The notes beneath the pieces are model-generated. The model saw only the letters and a list, made by a program, of their open reading frames with translations. It made no database searches and had not been told where the DNA came from. The position numbers and the translations under genes are program-made. Source: Acetatifactor sp. (GTDB lineage Bacteria > Bacillota > Clostridia > Lachnospirales > Lachnospiraceae). From it: a DNA stretch of 64,000 nt. Each line of letters begins with the position of its first letter. The stretch's first letter is position 1. The stretch covers positions 1 through 64,000 of the forward strand of contig JAILLF010000044.1 in NCBI GenBank assembly GCA_024693365.1, in the 5' to 3' direction. Positions 16,151-24,962 of the stretch are shown piece by piece.

Positions 16151-17263
16151 ATGTCAACAAGAGAAGTACCCGTTGTGCTCATAACCGGATACCTGGGATC
16201 CGGAAAAACTACGCTTATGCAAAATATTTTAAGGCAGGAGAAGCGAAAGGTTGCATTGATTGTCAATGACATGGGAAGCATTAACGTTGATGCCTCCATA
16301 CTGAGCAAGACGGGAAATCAGGTCGCTCAGGTGGAAATGGTTCAGATGCAGAATGGATGCATTTGTTGTACGTTGCGTGATGAGTTCATGGTAGAAGTCG
16401 AAAGGTTGTCAGAGGACGGAAGCATTGAAGCCATTTTTGTGGAGGCATCCGGCATCAGTGAACCCTCTTCCATTGCCGGGGCATTTCTAAACTATGAGGA
16501 GATGACGGAGAACACGAGAGTGTTCCTGAAAACCGTGGTTTCCGTAGTCGACGTTGACAGGATTTACAGGGAGTTTCTTCACGATTTAGCGAAGGAGGAA
16601 GAAACGGAAGACGGCGACGTGATTAATCTTATCATGGATCAGATCGAATTTTGCAACCTGATGATACTGAACAAGACGGATCTCCTTAATTACCAACAGC
16701 TTAATGAGGTGAAGGAGGGGTTGAGAGGACTTCAGCAGGAAGCGGAAATGATCGAGTGTGTGAATGGTGAGGTTGATTTGGAAGTCATCCTTAACAGGGA
16801 AGACTTCGATTTTGATGAAGTCGAGGCTTACAGCGCCGTTCAGAGGGCACTCAATAACTGTGAGCACGATGATGAGAAAGCCTGTGTGGATGAATATGGA
16901 ATTTCTTCCTTTGTCTTTGAAGAGAAAAAGCCCTTTAACAGGGACGCATTTCATAAACTCATTGAAGAATATCCGGAGGTGTTGATCCGAACCAAAGGTT
17001 ATATCTGGTTTTCAGATGATTGGAAGCACGTGCAGCTCTTTGAACAGGCGGGACGAAATGCATCCATTACGGAGCTTTCCGAGTGGGTATCGGCATGGCC
17101 AAAGGAAGAACTTGATAAGGCGGTAAGCGATTTTCCTGATCTTAAGGATGACTGGGATGAAACTTATGGGGACAGATGCAATCAGGTTGTTTTCATCGGA
17201 AAAGGGTATGAGAAATCGGAGATTTTAAAGCTTTTGTATGATTGCATTGAGAAGATAGGGTGA
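16151..17263 (+). CDS. COG0523/CobW family G3E GTPase with CxCC motif (zinc chaperone type)
   Basis: A 370-residue P-loop GTPase of the G3E family. Walker A GYLGSGKTT is at residues 11-19, the metal motif GCICC at 69-73 and 'EASGISEPSS' plus 'LNKTDLL' (NKxD) follow; a CobW C-terminal domain completes it. The CxCC motif is the hallmark of metal-transferring COG0523 proteins such as ZNG1, YeiR and CobW. Start ATG 16151 has AAAGGAG 9 bp upstream. It lies directly behind a Zur-like gene and its boxes, so it likely supplies zinc to client enzymes during zinc shortage. A second G3E gene starts 6 bp after its stop. Confidence 0.9.
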   Translation: MSTREVPVVLITGYLGSGKTTLMQNILRQEKRKVALIVNDMGSINVDASILSKTGNQVAQVEMVQMQNGCICCTLRDEFMVEVERLSEDGSIEAIFVEASGISEPSSIAGAFLNYEEMTENTRVFLKTVVSVVDVDRIYREFLHDLAKEEETEDGDVINLIMDQIEFCNLMILNKTDLLNYQQLNEVKEGLRGLQQEAEMIECVNGEVDLEVILNREDFDFDEVEAYSAVQRALNNCEHDDEKACVDEYGISSFVFEEKKPFNRDAFHKLIEEYPEVLIRTKGYIWFSDDWKHVQLFEQAGRNASITELSEWVSAWPKEELDKAVSDFPDLKDDWDETYGDRCNQVVFIGKGYEKSEILKLLYDCIEKIG

Positions 17264-17269
17264 GCGTGA

Positions 17270-18202
17270 ATGGAAACCGTATATTTTGTGAATGGATTTC
17301 TTGAAGCAGGAAAGACGACTTTTATCAAGGATTTAATCAGCAGAAGGTCCTTTCGGATTCCCGGAAAAACTTTGATTTTATTGTGTGAAGAAGGGGATGC
17401 GGAATATGAGAAAGAGGAATTGAGAGCAGCGAATGCCGAGACGGAAAGGATTGAGGAGGAAGAAGAGTTCAACGAGGAAACGCTGACCGCGTTGGAGAAA
17501 AAACATTCGCCGGACAGAGTGATCGTTGAATATAACGGAATGTGGGACCGGAAGAACCTCAAATTTCCGAGGTGCTGGGATGACGTTATGGAGATAGCAA
17601 TTTTTGACGCAACCACGTTTAAATTATATTCCGATAACGTGCGAGCTCTTCTTGCCGAGCAGGTGCGACGTGCAGAGCTCATTGTATTTTATAAGGCGGA
17701 CAAAGTAAGAGATAAGTTGGCATCTTATGCAAGAAACGTCAGGGCGATCAATCCCGGCGCTGCCTTTGTTTTCAAAGGATCCGAGGGAGACATTCTTCTT
17801 GATCCCGACGAAAATCTTCCTTATGACGTAAATGGCGGGGAACTCGATCTTGACGGTACGGGATTTGTCGTTATGTGCATGGATTCTTTGGAAAGAAGCG
17901 AAAGATATGAGGGGAAGAAGGTTCGCTTTGTGGCCCGCGCATACAAACTAAAGGATGGAGGGGCCTTCGAATTTGTTGCGGGGAGGCAGGTTTTGACCTG
18001 CTGTGAGGCGGATGTTTCCTTTATCGGGATTATTTGTGGATGGCAAAAGGCATACGAGCTGGAAAACAGGGAGTGGGTGGAGGTTGCGGGTATCCTAAAG
18101 GTTAGGTATGACGAGATGGAGCAACGGTATGTTCCCGTTTGCAGAGTCACCGAGCTAAAAAAGACAAATGAACCGAGGGAAGAATACGTTACGCTGGTTT
18201 GA
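17270..18202 (+). CDS. G3E-like GTPase with C-terminal DUF1980-like domain
   Basis: A 310-residue protein starting 6 bp after the CxCC GTPase. Its N-terminal half has a degenerate G3E P-loop ('VNGFLEAGKTTFIKDLI'), 'VIVEYNGMWD' and 'VFYKADKV' (the NKxD equivalent), and no CxCC motif. The C-terminal part ('IICGWQKAYELENREWVEV...GILKV') resembles the TIGR03943/DUF1980 domain, found in Firmicutes with zinc-uptake permeases. Transcribed with its neighbour from the Zur-type promoter, it probably takes part in the same zinc-allocation response. The exact function is not known. Confidence 0.78.
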   Translation: METVYFVNGFLEAGKTTFIKDLISRRSFRIPGKTLILLCEEGDAEYEKEELRAANAETERIEEEEEFNEETLTALEKKHSPDRVIVEYNGMWDRKNLKFPRCWDDVMEIAIFDATTFKLYSDNVRALLAEQVRRAELIVFYKADKVRDKLASYARNVRAINPGAAFVFKGSEGDILLDPDENLPYDVNGGELDLDGTGFVVMCMDSLERSERYEGKKVRFVARAYKLKDGGAFEFVAGRQVLTCCEADVSFIGIICGWQKAYELENREWVEVAGILKVRYDEMEQRYVPVCRVTELKKTNEPREEYVTLV

Positions 18203-18278
18203 TGAGCCTAGATGACAGCCCATGCATAAAAAATCATAGAGTAGACAAGCCACGTAAATAGTGATATATTGTCCTTGA

Positions 18279-18316
18279 AGGCAAAGGAGTCTTAAAAGAC
18301 TGCTTTGCCTTTTTTT
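18279..18316 (+). terminator. Intrinsic terminator after the G3E operon
   Basis: Inverted repeat AGGCAAAG...CTTTGCCT with inner AGTCTT/AAGACT arms, followed by seven T. It closes the zinc operon before the NAD synthetase gene. Confidence 0.85.
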
Positions 18317-18370
18317 GTGAAATTAGAGTTGTGAAATTAGATTCCATTCGTAAAAAGACGGGAGGCAGGG

Positions 18371-20335
18371 ATGGTTATGAAGAATCACCTGATTAAGGTA
18401 GCAGCGGCAGTTCCGAGGCTGAAAGTGGGAGACGTAAAGCATAATGTGGAAGAAATACGAAGAATCATTGAGGACAATTTGGATTGCGGACTGATTGTCT
18501 TTCCGGAGCTGTGCGTGACCGGATATACGTGTGCGGATCTGTTTCGAAGTGACCTGCTGTTGCAAAAGGCGGCGGACGCCGTCCGGCTCATTGCAAAAGC
18601 TACGGAGGGCAGCGGGCTGACGGCAGTCGTTGGACTACCGGTTCGTTTCGGAAATGCCCTGTACAACTGCGGCGCAATTCTGTCGCAGGGGCAGGTTAAG
18701 GCGCTGATACCAAAGTCCTTTCTTCCGAATTATTCGGAATTTTATGAATGCAGGTGGTTTGCTTCCGGAATGGAAATTCGCGGGGAAAGCATAAGGATCG
18801 GCGAAGAGGAGGTCCCTTTTGGCGTGGATCTGCTTGCGGAGGATCGCGACGGCGGGGCGGTGCTTGGAGTGGAAATCTGCGAAGATTTGTGGGTGCCGGA
18901 CAAGCCAAGCACGCATGCAGTCCTTGCGGGGGCGAACCTGATCGCAAATCCATCTGCGTCGGATGAACTGATTGGCAAGCAGGAATATCGCAGGGAGCTT
19001 TTGAAACAACAAAGCGGAGCATGCTACTGCGGCTACGTCTATGCGTCCGCCGGAACGGATGAGAGTAGCACGGACCTTGTGTTTTCGGGGCATGCGATCA
19101 TCGCCCAAAACGGGAGCATTCTTGAAGAAGCCATTTTCCCGGGGGAGGCACGCGTTTCAAAGACTCTGGTTGACCTTGGTATGATGATGCACGACAGGAG
19201 AAGACAAAACACCTTTGAAAACAAAGGAAATGCAACGTACAGACGCGTGTCCGTCAGCATTCAGCCCATTGCCGCGAGGGAGATTGGCATTGCCGGACTG
19301 GCGGGCATATTGAAGGAACAGGGTTATTTCGTTGCACGCAATCCTTTTGTTCCCGCCGAAAACGTGGCAAGGGATGCAAGGTGCCACAGGATTTTGCAGA
19401 TTCAGGCGAACGGGCTTGCAACAAGGGTTCGCGCAACCGGAATACGGAATTTGGTGATTGGCGTGTCGGGCGGGCTTGACTCCACGCTTGCACTGATCGT
19501 ATGCGCCGAGGCAAGAAAACTGGTGCCGGAAATCAGGATCATAGCCTACACGATGCCGAATGAGGGCAACACTTCAAACCTGACATATGACAATGCCAAC
19601 CGTCTGATGGAACTTTTGGCGGATGAAACGCACGAGATACCGATACGGGAAGGCGTCGAAATACACCTGCTGCAGCTGGGCCACGAGCCTGGCTATGGAG
19701 GAGAAGGAGACGTCACGTATGAAAACGCACAGGCTAGAATGCGAACCTTTCTCCTGATGGATGCAGCCAACATGAAAAATGCCCTTGTTGTGGGAACGGG
19801 CGATCTTTCCGAGCTGGCACTTGGATGGTGTACGTATAACGGAGACCACATGTCCATGTATGCAGTGAACGCTTCCGTGCCCAAAACCATGGTACGCTTT
19901 GTGTGTAAGGCATATGCGGAAATCTGCGGAAAGGAAGAGGTAAGGCAGGTTTTGCTTTCCATATGCGACACTCCGATTTCTCCGGAACTGACGCCAAGCG
20001 AGGGAGGAGAGATTGCGCAGAAGACGGAAGAAAAGATTGGAAAATATGACCTAAATGATTTCTTCCTGTATTATTTTCTAAGATACGGATTTGAACCGTC
20101 GAGAGCGGCCGCCTATGCGCTAAGGGCATATCCGGAGCTTTCTTTGGAGGAGATTAAGACGGCGGCGCTAAACTTCTTCAGGCGTTTCTTTGCGCAGCAG
20201 TTCAAGAGAAGTTGTCTGCCGGACGGGCCCAAGGTGGGATCCGTCACGCTATCTCCGAGAGGAGACTGGCGAATGCCAAGCGACGCATCGGTTTCTCTTT
20301 GGATGGAGGATCTGCAGGGAGAAGTGGAGACTTGA
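18371..20335 (+). CDS. nadE: Glutamine-dependent NAD+ synthetase
   Basis: A 654-residue fusion enzyme making NAD+ from nicotinic acid adenine dinucleotide with glutamine as nitrogen donor. The N-terminal nitrilase-like glutaminase shows 'VFPELCVTGYTCADL', a Lys in 'LIPKSFLPNYSEFYE' and the nucleophile Cys near residue 170 in 'GVEICEDLW'. The C-terminal synthetase has the PP-loop SGGLDST near 366-372, then 'GTGDLSELALGWCTY', 'DHMSMYAVNASVPKT' and the C-terminal signature 'FKRSCLPDGPKVG'. ATG 18371 has GGGAGG 5 bp upstream; ATG 18377 is also possible. Length is normal. It is preceded by a terminator and appears to be its own unit. Confidence 0.96.
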   Translation: MVMKNHLIKVAAAVPRLKVGDVKHNVEEIRRIIEDNLDCGLIVFPELCVTGYTCADLFRSDLLLQKAADAVRLIAKATEGSGLTAVVGLPVRFGNALYNCGAILSQGQVKALIPKSFLPNYSEFYECRWFASGMEIRGESIRIGEEEVPFGVDLLAEDRDGGAVLGVEICEDLWVPDKPSTHAVLAGANLIANPSASDELIGKQEYRRELLKQQSGACYCGYVYASAGTDESSTDLVFSGHAIIAQNGSILEEAIFPGEARVSKTLVDLGMMMHDRRRQNTFENKGNATYRRVSVSIQPIAAREIGIAGLAGILKEQGYFVARNPFVPAENVARDARCHRILQIQANGLATRVRATGIRNLVIGVSGGLDSTLALIVCAEARKLVPEIRIIAYTMPNEGNTSNLTYDNANRLMELLADETHEIPIREGVEIHLLQLGHEPGYGGEGDVTYENAQARMRTFLLMDAANMKNALVVGTGDLSELALGWCTYNGDHMSMYAVNASVPKTMVRFVCKAYAEICGKEEVRQVLLSICDTPISPELTPSEGGEIAQKTEEKIGKYDLNDFFLYYFLRYGFEPSRAAAYALRAYPELSLEEIKTAALNFFRRFFAQQFKRSCLPDGPKVGSVTLSPRGDWRMPSDASVSLWMEDLQGEVET

Positions 20336-20393
20336 CTTACTCCATGGAACAGGGGAGATTAAGCGGTCCGGTGTAACGTATTCCATAAATCTC

Positions 20394-20447
20394 TTGTACG
20401 CTTGAAAAAAACGTGATAATATCAAAACTGCCTACCAAACAGGTAGG
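20394..20447 (+). promoter_or_regulatory. Promoter with CCTACC-N5-GGTAGG palindrome
   Basis: TTGTAC (20394-20399), 17 bp, TAATAT (20417-20422). A perfect inverted repeat CCTACC-AAACA-GGTAGG at 20431-20447 lies just downstream of the expected start, as an operator would. It precedes the TcdA-like gene at 20483. No regulator gene is adjacent. Confidence 0.55.
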
Positions 20448-20482
20448 TGAATACTTATTTGCCACGTGGAAAGGGTGTTTTG

Positions 20483-21031
20483 ATGTTAAACCAGTTTTCA
20501 AGAACACAGTTGTTATATGGAGTGGAAGCCATGCAATACATGGCTTCCTGCAGGGTTGCCGTGTTTGGGATCGGAGGGGTCGGAGGATACGTCGTGGATG
20601 CAATCGACACGGTGACGGGGAAGCTTGCGATCATTGAAAATGCAAAGAAGGCCGGCGTTCCGGTGATTTCTTCCATGGGAGCGGGGAATAAGGTGAATCC
20701 TGCGGCGTTTGAGGTTGCAGACATTTACGAGACTTCCATTTGTCCGCTTGCCAAGGTTATGAGGCGGGAGTGCAGAAAGCGGGGGATCACCTCCCTTAAG
20801 GTGGTGTATTCCAAGGAGCCGCCCATCCGTCCCCTTGAGGACATGTCGATCAGCTGCAGGCAGCATTGCATCTGTCCGCCAGGTACCGTCAGAAAGTGTA
20901 CGGAGAGAAGAGACATTCCCGGTTCCACTGCTTTTGTGCCATCAGTGGCAGGACTGATAATCGCCGGTGAGATCATCAATGATCTGTACAAAGAGACGAA
21001 GGGACGCACTGGGAAACACGTTGCGAAGTGA
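20483..21031 (+). CDS. TcdA-like tRNA threonylcarbamoyladenosine dehydratase with large internal deletion
   Basis: The 182-residue product begins with the family N-terminus ('LNQFSRTQLLYG') and the nucleotide-binding glycine loop 'GIGGVGGY', then jumps directly to 'VVDAIDTVTGKLAII', which normally comes about 75 residues later. The missing part holds the acidic strand and the NLNRQ-type motif that bind ATP in E1-like enzymes. The rest ('SSMGAGNKVNPAAFEVADI', 'CRQHCICPPGTVRKCTERRD', 'GSTAFVPSVAG') is intact. The frame is preserved. TcdA normally cyclises t6A to ct6A in tRNA; this protein should be unable to adenylate. ATG 20483 has GGAAAGGG 7 bp upstream. An assembly error must be excluded. 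Confidence 0.85.
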   Translation: MLNQFSRTQLLYGVEAMQYMASCRVAVFGIGGVGGYVVDAIDTVTGKLAIIENAKKAGVPVISSMGAGNKVNPAAFEVADIYETSICPLAKVMRRECRKRGITSLKVVYSKEPPIRPLEDMSISCRQHCICPPGTVRKCTERRDIPGSTAFVPSVAGLIIAGEIINDLYKETKGRTGKHVAK

Positions 21032-21086
21032 AACGAGGCGACCGTAGCAAAATACTGCGAAGTGATTAAAAAAAGAAGGGTGTTTT

Positions 21087-21305
21087 ATGTCAATTCTGAT
21101 CAAGGATACGACACGCGAGGAGCGGGAGCAGATCATTAAATCTTCGCTTGATTGCGGAGGCGGTTGTGAGAATTGCACCGGCTGCTGGCTTGGCGGAGGA
21201 AGCCCCTGGGACATTTATCAGGATTATATTGATGGGAAGCGAGAGATCCGGGAGATCAATGAAGAGTATATGTCGCGCCATCGCGGGAATCGCAAGATCA
21301 CCTAA
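21087..21305 (+). CDS. Small Cys-rich hypothetical protein
   Basis: A 72-residue protein with a cysteine cluster 'CGGGCENCTGCWLGGG' in the middle and charged ends. Four cysteines in CxxxCxxCxxC spacing could bind zinc or an Fe-S cluster. AAGAAGGG precedes ATG 21087. I do not recognise the family. It lies 55 bp after the TcdA-like gene and 52 bp before an HD-domain gene, all on one strand, so cotranscription is plausible. Confidence 0.65.
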   Translation: MSILIKDTTREEREQIIKSSLDCGGGCENCTGCWLGGGSPWDIYQDYIDGKREIREINEEYMSRHRGNRKIT

Positions 21306-21357
21306 AACCAAGGGCATTCGCTAAGGGAATCCCAGAAAACAAAGGAGACATGGAAGC

Positions 21358-21954
21358 ATGATTACAAGAGAGAACGCATTCGCGTTATTAAGGAAATACA
21401 ACAAGGATCCCTTTCACCTGCAGCATGCGCTGACGGTGGAGGCGGTGATGAAATGGTATGCAAAGGAGCTCGGTTATGGGGAGCAAGAGGAGTATTGGGG
21501 CATTGTGGGACTGCTTCATGACATTGATTTCGAGCTCTATCCGGAGGAACATTGCCTGAAAGCACCGGAGCTTTTAAGGGATGGGGGAGTTGGCGATGAC
21601 GTGATTCATGCCGTTTGCTCCCATGGATACGGAATCACGGTGGGCTGCGGCGTGACGATTGACGTGGAACCGATTCATGAGATGGAGAAGGTTCTGTTTG
21701 CGGCGGATGAACTCACGGGACTCATCGGGGCAGCAGCGCTCATGAGACCGTCTAAGAGCACAAAGGACATGGAACTGAAATCCTTAAAGAAGAAATATAA
21801 GAGCAAGGGCTTTGCAGCAGGGTGCTCGCGTGAGGTTATTGAGCGCGGTGCCGGGCAGCTCGGCTGGGAGCTTGACAAGCTTCTTGAAATGACGCTTAGG
21901 GCCATGGCGGCGACGGAGGACGACATTGCCGGGGAGCTTGCCGCCCTGCAGTAG
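21358..21954 (+). CDS. HD domain-containing hydrolase
   Basis: A 198-residue HD-superfamily protein. The metal-binding pattern is visible as 'FHLQHALTVEAVM' (first His), 'GLLHDIDFELYPEEH' (HD pair) and 'HAVCSHGYG', with a final Asp in 'AADELTGLIGAAALMR'. Proteins of this compact HDIG type in Firmicutes hydrolyse phosphate esters, and many annotations link them to nucleotide turnover, but the substrate is not assigned. GGAGACATGGAAGC precedes the ATG. The next gene starts 39 bp after its stop. Confidence 0.85.
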   Translation: MITRENAFALLRKYNKDPFHLQHALTVEAVMKWYAKELGYGEQEEYWGIVGLLHDIDFELYPEEHCLKAPELLRDGGVGDDVIHAVCSHGYGITVGCGVTIDVEPIHEMEKVLFAADELTGLIGAAALMRPSKSTKDMELKSLKKKYKSKGFAAGCSREVIERGAGQLGWELDKLLEMTLRAMAATEDDIAGELAALQ

Positions 21955-21993
21955 GAAGAATGGGAATTGGAATAGATAAAGGAATTGACGCGG

Positions 21994-23136
21994 ATGAAGG
22001 AAATTACGTTTGACGAGGTTAGGCGATTGCCTGAGGATTCTTACAAGCTGATTGACGTCAGGGACGAGGGACTGGTGGCTTACGGGATGATTCCCGGAGC
22101 CACCAATATCTATATTGAGGATTTGGAAGGCAGCAGGGAACTTGCGGAAATCCCAAGGGAGAAGAAGTTAATCTTTTATTGCGAGATCGGGCGCATGTCC
22201 CGGGAGATGGATGATACCCTTGAGTATCTGGAAGGCCGCGATTGCTACAGCCTTGCGGAGGGTTACGTTGGCTACGTCAGGGCTGGCATGAAAAGCGAGG
22301 CCGACAGGGAAGAAAAGAGGGAGAAAGCAGAGGAGAGCATTCGGAAGAAATTTCATAAGCAGCTCTTTTCGCCCTTTGCCAAAGCCTGCAAGATTTATAA
22401 GCTGATTGAGGAGGGAGATCGTATCGCCGTGTGTATTTCAGGCGGCAAGGATTCCATGCTCATGGCAAAGCTCTTTCAGGAAATACAGCGTCACAGGCAG
22501 GTTTCCTTCGATTTGACGTTCCTTGTGATGGATCCCGGTTACAACAAAGAAAACAGGGCGCTCATAGAGAGCAATGCGGCGGCGCTGGGAATACCGATCA
22601 CCATCTTCGAGAGCACGATCTTTGATACGGTGGACACCATCGAAAAGAGTCCTTGTTATCTCTGCGCAAGAATGAGAAGAGGGTATCTTTACAGCAAGGC
22701 AAAAGAGCTGGGGTGCAATAAAATCGCGCTTGGACATCATTATGACGACGTGATTGAGACCATTCTGATGGGCATGCTTCACGGCGCGCAGATCCAGACA
22801 ATGATGCCAAAACTGCACAGCACTAATTTTGAAGGGATGCAGCTCATTCGCCCTCTTTACCTTGTCAGAGAGAGCGATATCTGTGCCTGGAGAGATTACA
22901 ATGAACTTCATTTTCTGCAGTGTGCCTGCCATTTTACGGATACCTGCACCACGTGCCATGAGGATGGAACCACCTCATCAAAGCGCTTGGAAACAAAGAA
23001 ATTGATCGCGGAACTGGAAAAGACCAATCCATTTGTTGAATCGAATATTTTCAAAAGCATGGAAAACGTGAATCTGGATACGGTGATCGAATATAAGAAG
23101 GATGGCGTAAGACATCATTTCTTGGATGAATATTAA
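21994..23136 (+). CDS. Rhodanese-PP-loop fusion, TtcA-like tRNA thiolation protein
   Basis: A 380-residue fusion. Residues 1-100 are a rhodanese domain with Cys63 in 'IFYCEIGRMSRE'; residues from ~125 form a PP-loop ATP pyrophosphatase with SGGKDSM near 149, an internal CxxC 'PCYLCARMRRGYLYSKA', 'ALGHHYDDVIETILMGML' and a C-terminal 'QCACHFTDTCTTCHEDG' cluster. The PP-loop domain belongs to the TtcA/TilS superfamily in which two cysteines activate sulfur for thiolation of tRNA. A sulfur-carrying rhodanese joined directly to it would act as its own donor. ATG 21994 is favoured over TTG 21985 by AAAGGA (21978). tRNA 2-thiolation is the likely job; the target base is unproven. Confidence 0.85.
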   Translation: MKEITFDEVRRLPEDSYKLIDVRDEGLVAYGMIPGATNIYIEDLEGSRELAEIPREKKLIFYCEIGRMSREMDDTLEYLEGRDCYSLAEGYVGYVRAGMKSEADREEKREKAEESIRKKFHKQLFSPFAKACKIYKLIEEGDRIAVCISGGKDSMLMAKLFQEIQRHRQVSFDLTFLVMDPGYNKENRALIESNAAALGIPITIFESTIFDTVDTIEKSPCYLCARMRRGYLYSKAKELGCNKIALGHHYDDVIETILMGMLHGAQIQTMMPKLHSTNFEGMQLIRPLYLVRESDICAWRDYNELHFLQCACHFTDTCTTCHEDGTTSSKRLETKKLIAELEKTNPFVESNIFKSMENVNLDTVIEYKKDGVRHHFLDEY

Positions 23137-23241
23137 ATAGAATAGACTGCACCAGGCTTGCACGTAGCGTGACAGGCGGGGCGAATCAGGGTGAGAATGG
23201 AGTATTATTTGTAAAGCATACTAAGCATCATTTGAGCTTCT

Positions 23242-23260
23242 AAAGCCTGCAGGCTTTTTT
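23242..23260 (+). terminator. Intrinsic terminator (first of two)
   Basis: Perfect palindrome AAAGCCTGCAGGCTTT followed by further T, about 105 bp after the thiolation gene. Confidence 0.75.
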
Positions 23261-23271
23261 GCTAGGAGAAG

Positions 23272-23301
23272 GAATTCCTTCAGGACCGAAGGAATTCTTT
23301 T
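23272..23301 (+). terminator. Second hairpin terminator
   Basis: GAATTCCTTC (23272-23281) and GAAGGAATTC (23288-23297) form a 10-bp stem with a 6-nt loop, followed by TTTT. It stands directly behind the first terminator. Confidence 0.6.
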
Positions 23302-23369
23302 GATTTTAAATCGTTAGTCGATTAAAATACGGTATATAGGATATAAGGATTTTGGAAGGAGGTGGGCTT

Positions 23370-23936
23370 TTGGAGGATACGGAAATTGTTGACCTGTATT
23401 TGGCACGGAATGAAGATGCCATTGTCAGGACGGAAGAAAAATACGGCAGAGGCCTTCGAAAGATCATCTCGTCCGTGTTGGATGATGAGGCATGTAAGGA
23501 ATGCGAGAATGACGTTTATTTGCGCGCCTGGGATTTGATTCCGCCAAATGAGCCAAGAGATCACTTCTTTGCATTTCTTGGGAAGATCGCGAGAAACCTT
23601 GCCATTGACGAGTGGCGAAGGACGAATGCACAAAAAAGAAAAGCGACGATGATCGAACTGTCTGAAGAATTGCAGGAGTGCATGCCGGCAGGAAATAGCG
23701 TGGAGGGAGAGGTTCTGGCAAGGGAATTGAAGAAAGCGATCAATTCCTTCTTGAGTGCGAGGAGCCAGACGGAACGTAAGATTTTTCTTCGCAGATATTG
23801 GTATTTTGACACTGTCCCTGAGATCAGCAAGAGATACGGATACACGCAGGGAAAGGTAAAGTCCGTATTGCATCGCATGCGGGGAGAGCTTAAGGAAGTT
23901 TTGGAAAAGGAGGGCTATCTCAATGACGACAAGTGA
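23370..23936 (+). CDS. RNA polymerase sigma factor, ECF-like
   Basis: A ~188-residue sigma factor with TTG start at 23370, placed by AAGGAGGTG at 23357-23365. Region 2 is visible in 'ACKECENDVYLRAWDLIPP...FFAFLGKIARNLAIDEWRR' and region 4 in 'IFLRRYWYFDTVPEISKRYGYTQGKVKSVLHRMR', the helix-turn-helix for the -35 element. It belongs to the ECF-like group common in Clostridia that is encoded beside a membrane-anchored partner. The next gene, overlapping by 14 bp, codes for a single-span protein that probably acts as its anti-sigma factor. Confidence 0.88.
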   Translation: MEDTEIVDLYLARNEDAIVRTEEKYGRGLRKIISSVLDDEACKECENDVYLRAWDLIPPNEPRDHFFAFLGKIARNLAIDEWRRTNAQKRKATMIELSEELQECMPAGNSVEGEVLARELKKAINSFLSARSQTERKIFLRRYWYFDTVPEISKRYGYTQGKVKSVLHRMRGELKEVLEKEGYLNDDK

Positions 23937-24918
23937 TCTTTTGTATGCCATCGGCGAAGCTGACGAGAGTTTCGTGGACGAGGCCGGAGATTCCGATGCG
24001 AAAGTCCGACGATTTGGGGCATGGGAAGCTGAAAATAGATCAGGCAAAAGGTTTGCAACGATCATGAAATGGACCGGCGTGGCCGCAATGTTTCTTGTAT
24101 TGATCGTGGCAGCATGGATTTATGCTGATGGCGGGAAGGTATTCCGAAAAGATGGCGACTTGAGAAAGACCGATGAGATTTTCTCTCAGGAGGCCATTAC
24201 CGAGGAATGTGTTTCGGAGGTGATCATACAAGAATCAGGGAGCCCCAGCGCGGAAGGTTCAGGAAGCATTGGCGTGGAAAGGGCAGAGAGCCTAAGCGCA
24301 GCGGATTTGGGAAGCATTGGCGCGGAAGAGAGTTTTGGCACGGAAGAGATTGCCGTGGTGGAAGGTTCCGAGGAAGACGTGTTTGACGCATACAAGCCTA
24401 CGGAGGAAGCAATTCAGCAGGGCGAGCGCGTTAAGACGATGTTGATTTCTTCCTTTGCGGTAGATAGTGATGCGGAAGCGATTTCGGCCGCGAAAATAAG
24501 AGATGACATGGCTGTGGCTAATGGCAGCGTGTTTTTATCCAGTTCTTTATGCGGAGCAATTGACTACTTCGGCAATCGCGAGGAATGTCGCTACCGTGTT
24601 TACGTGGAGCTGTTTCAGGATGGAGTGCAAATCGCAAATGACAGGGAAGTGGCAAAGAAGGAAGTGCAAAGGCTTGCCAACCTGGGATACGTGGTAGCGA
24701 TGGAAACATGTTCGGACGGAAATGCGACGCAGATATATTTTACGTTGCATGCCACGGCAGACCAGGTAAAAAACTTTGCGGCGGATGCTAAGGTTGGATA
24801 TGCGCTTTGGCTTTATGACGAGAAAGTTGAAGTGGATGAAAACGCAACTGGGCCCGTTGACGTGTGGTATGGAGGCATGAATGCCCCGATGGAAAATTTT
24901 GACGGAGCACAGAAATAA
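23923..24918 (+). CDS. Single-span membrane protein, probable anti-sigma partner
   Basis: A 331-residue protein with a ~45-residue cytoplasmic N-terminus ('TTSDLLYAIGEADESFVDEAG'), one transmembrane helix ('WTGVAAMFLVLIVAAWIY') and a secreted part. The latter has a Ser/Glu/Gly-rich linker with near-repeats of 'GSIGVE/GSIGAE' type (about residues 105-150) and a folded end 'IDYFGNREECRYRVYVELF...LANLGYVVAMET'. The overlap with the sigma-factor gene and the topology suggest regulated sequestration of the sigma factor. I recognise no named anti-sigma domain, so this is inferred from position. Confidence 0.7.
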   Translation: MTTSDLLYAIGEADESFVDEAGDSDAKVRRFGAWEAENRSGKRFATIMKWTGVAAMFLVLIVAAWIYADGGKVFRKDGDLRKTDEIFSQEAITEECVSEVIIQESGSPSAEGSGSIGVERAESLSAADLGSIGAEESFGTEEIAVVEGSEEDVFDAYKPTEEAIQQGERVKTMLISSFAVDSDAEAISAAKIRDDMAVANGSVFLSSSLCGAIDYFGNREECRYRVYVELFQDGVQIANDREVAKKEVQRLANLGYVVAMETCSDGNATQIYFTLHATADQVKNFAADAKVGYALWLYDEKVEVDENATGPVDVWYGGMNAPMENFDGAQK

Positions 24919-24962
24919 ATGGATTAGGGTGGGCGGAATCCGTGAAAAGGAGGTGCCGTTTC

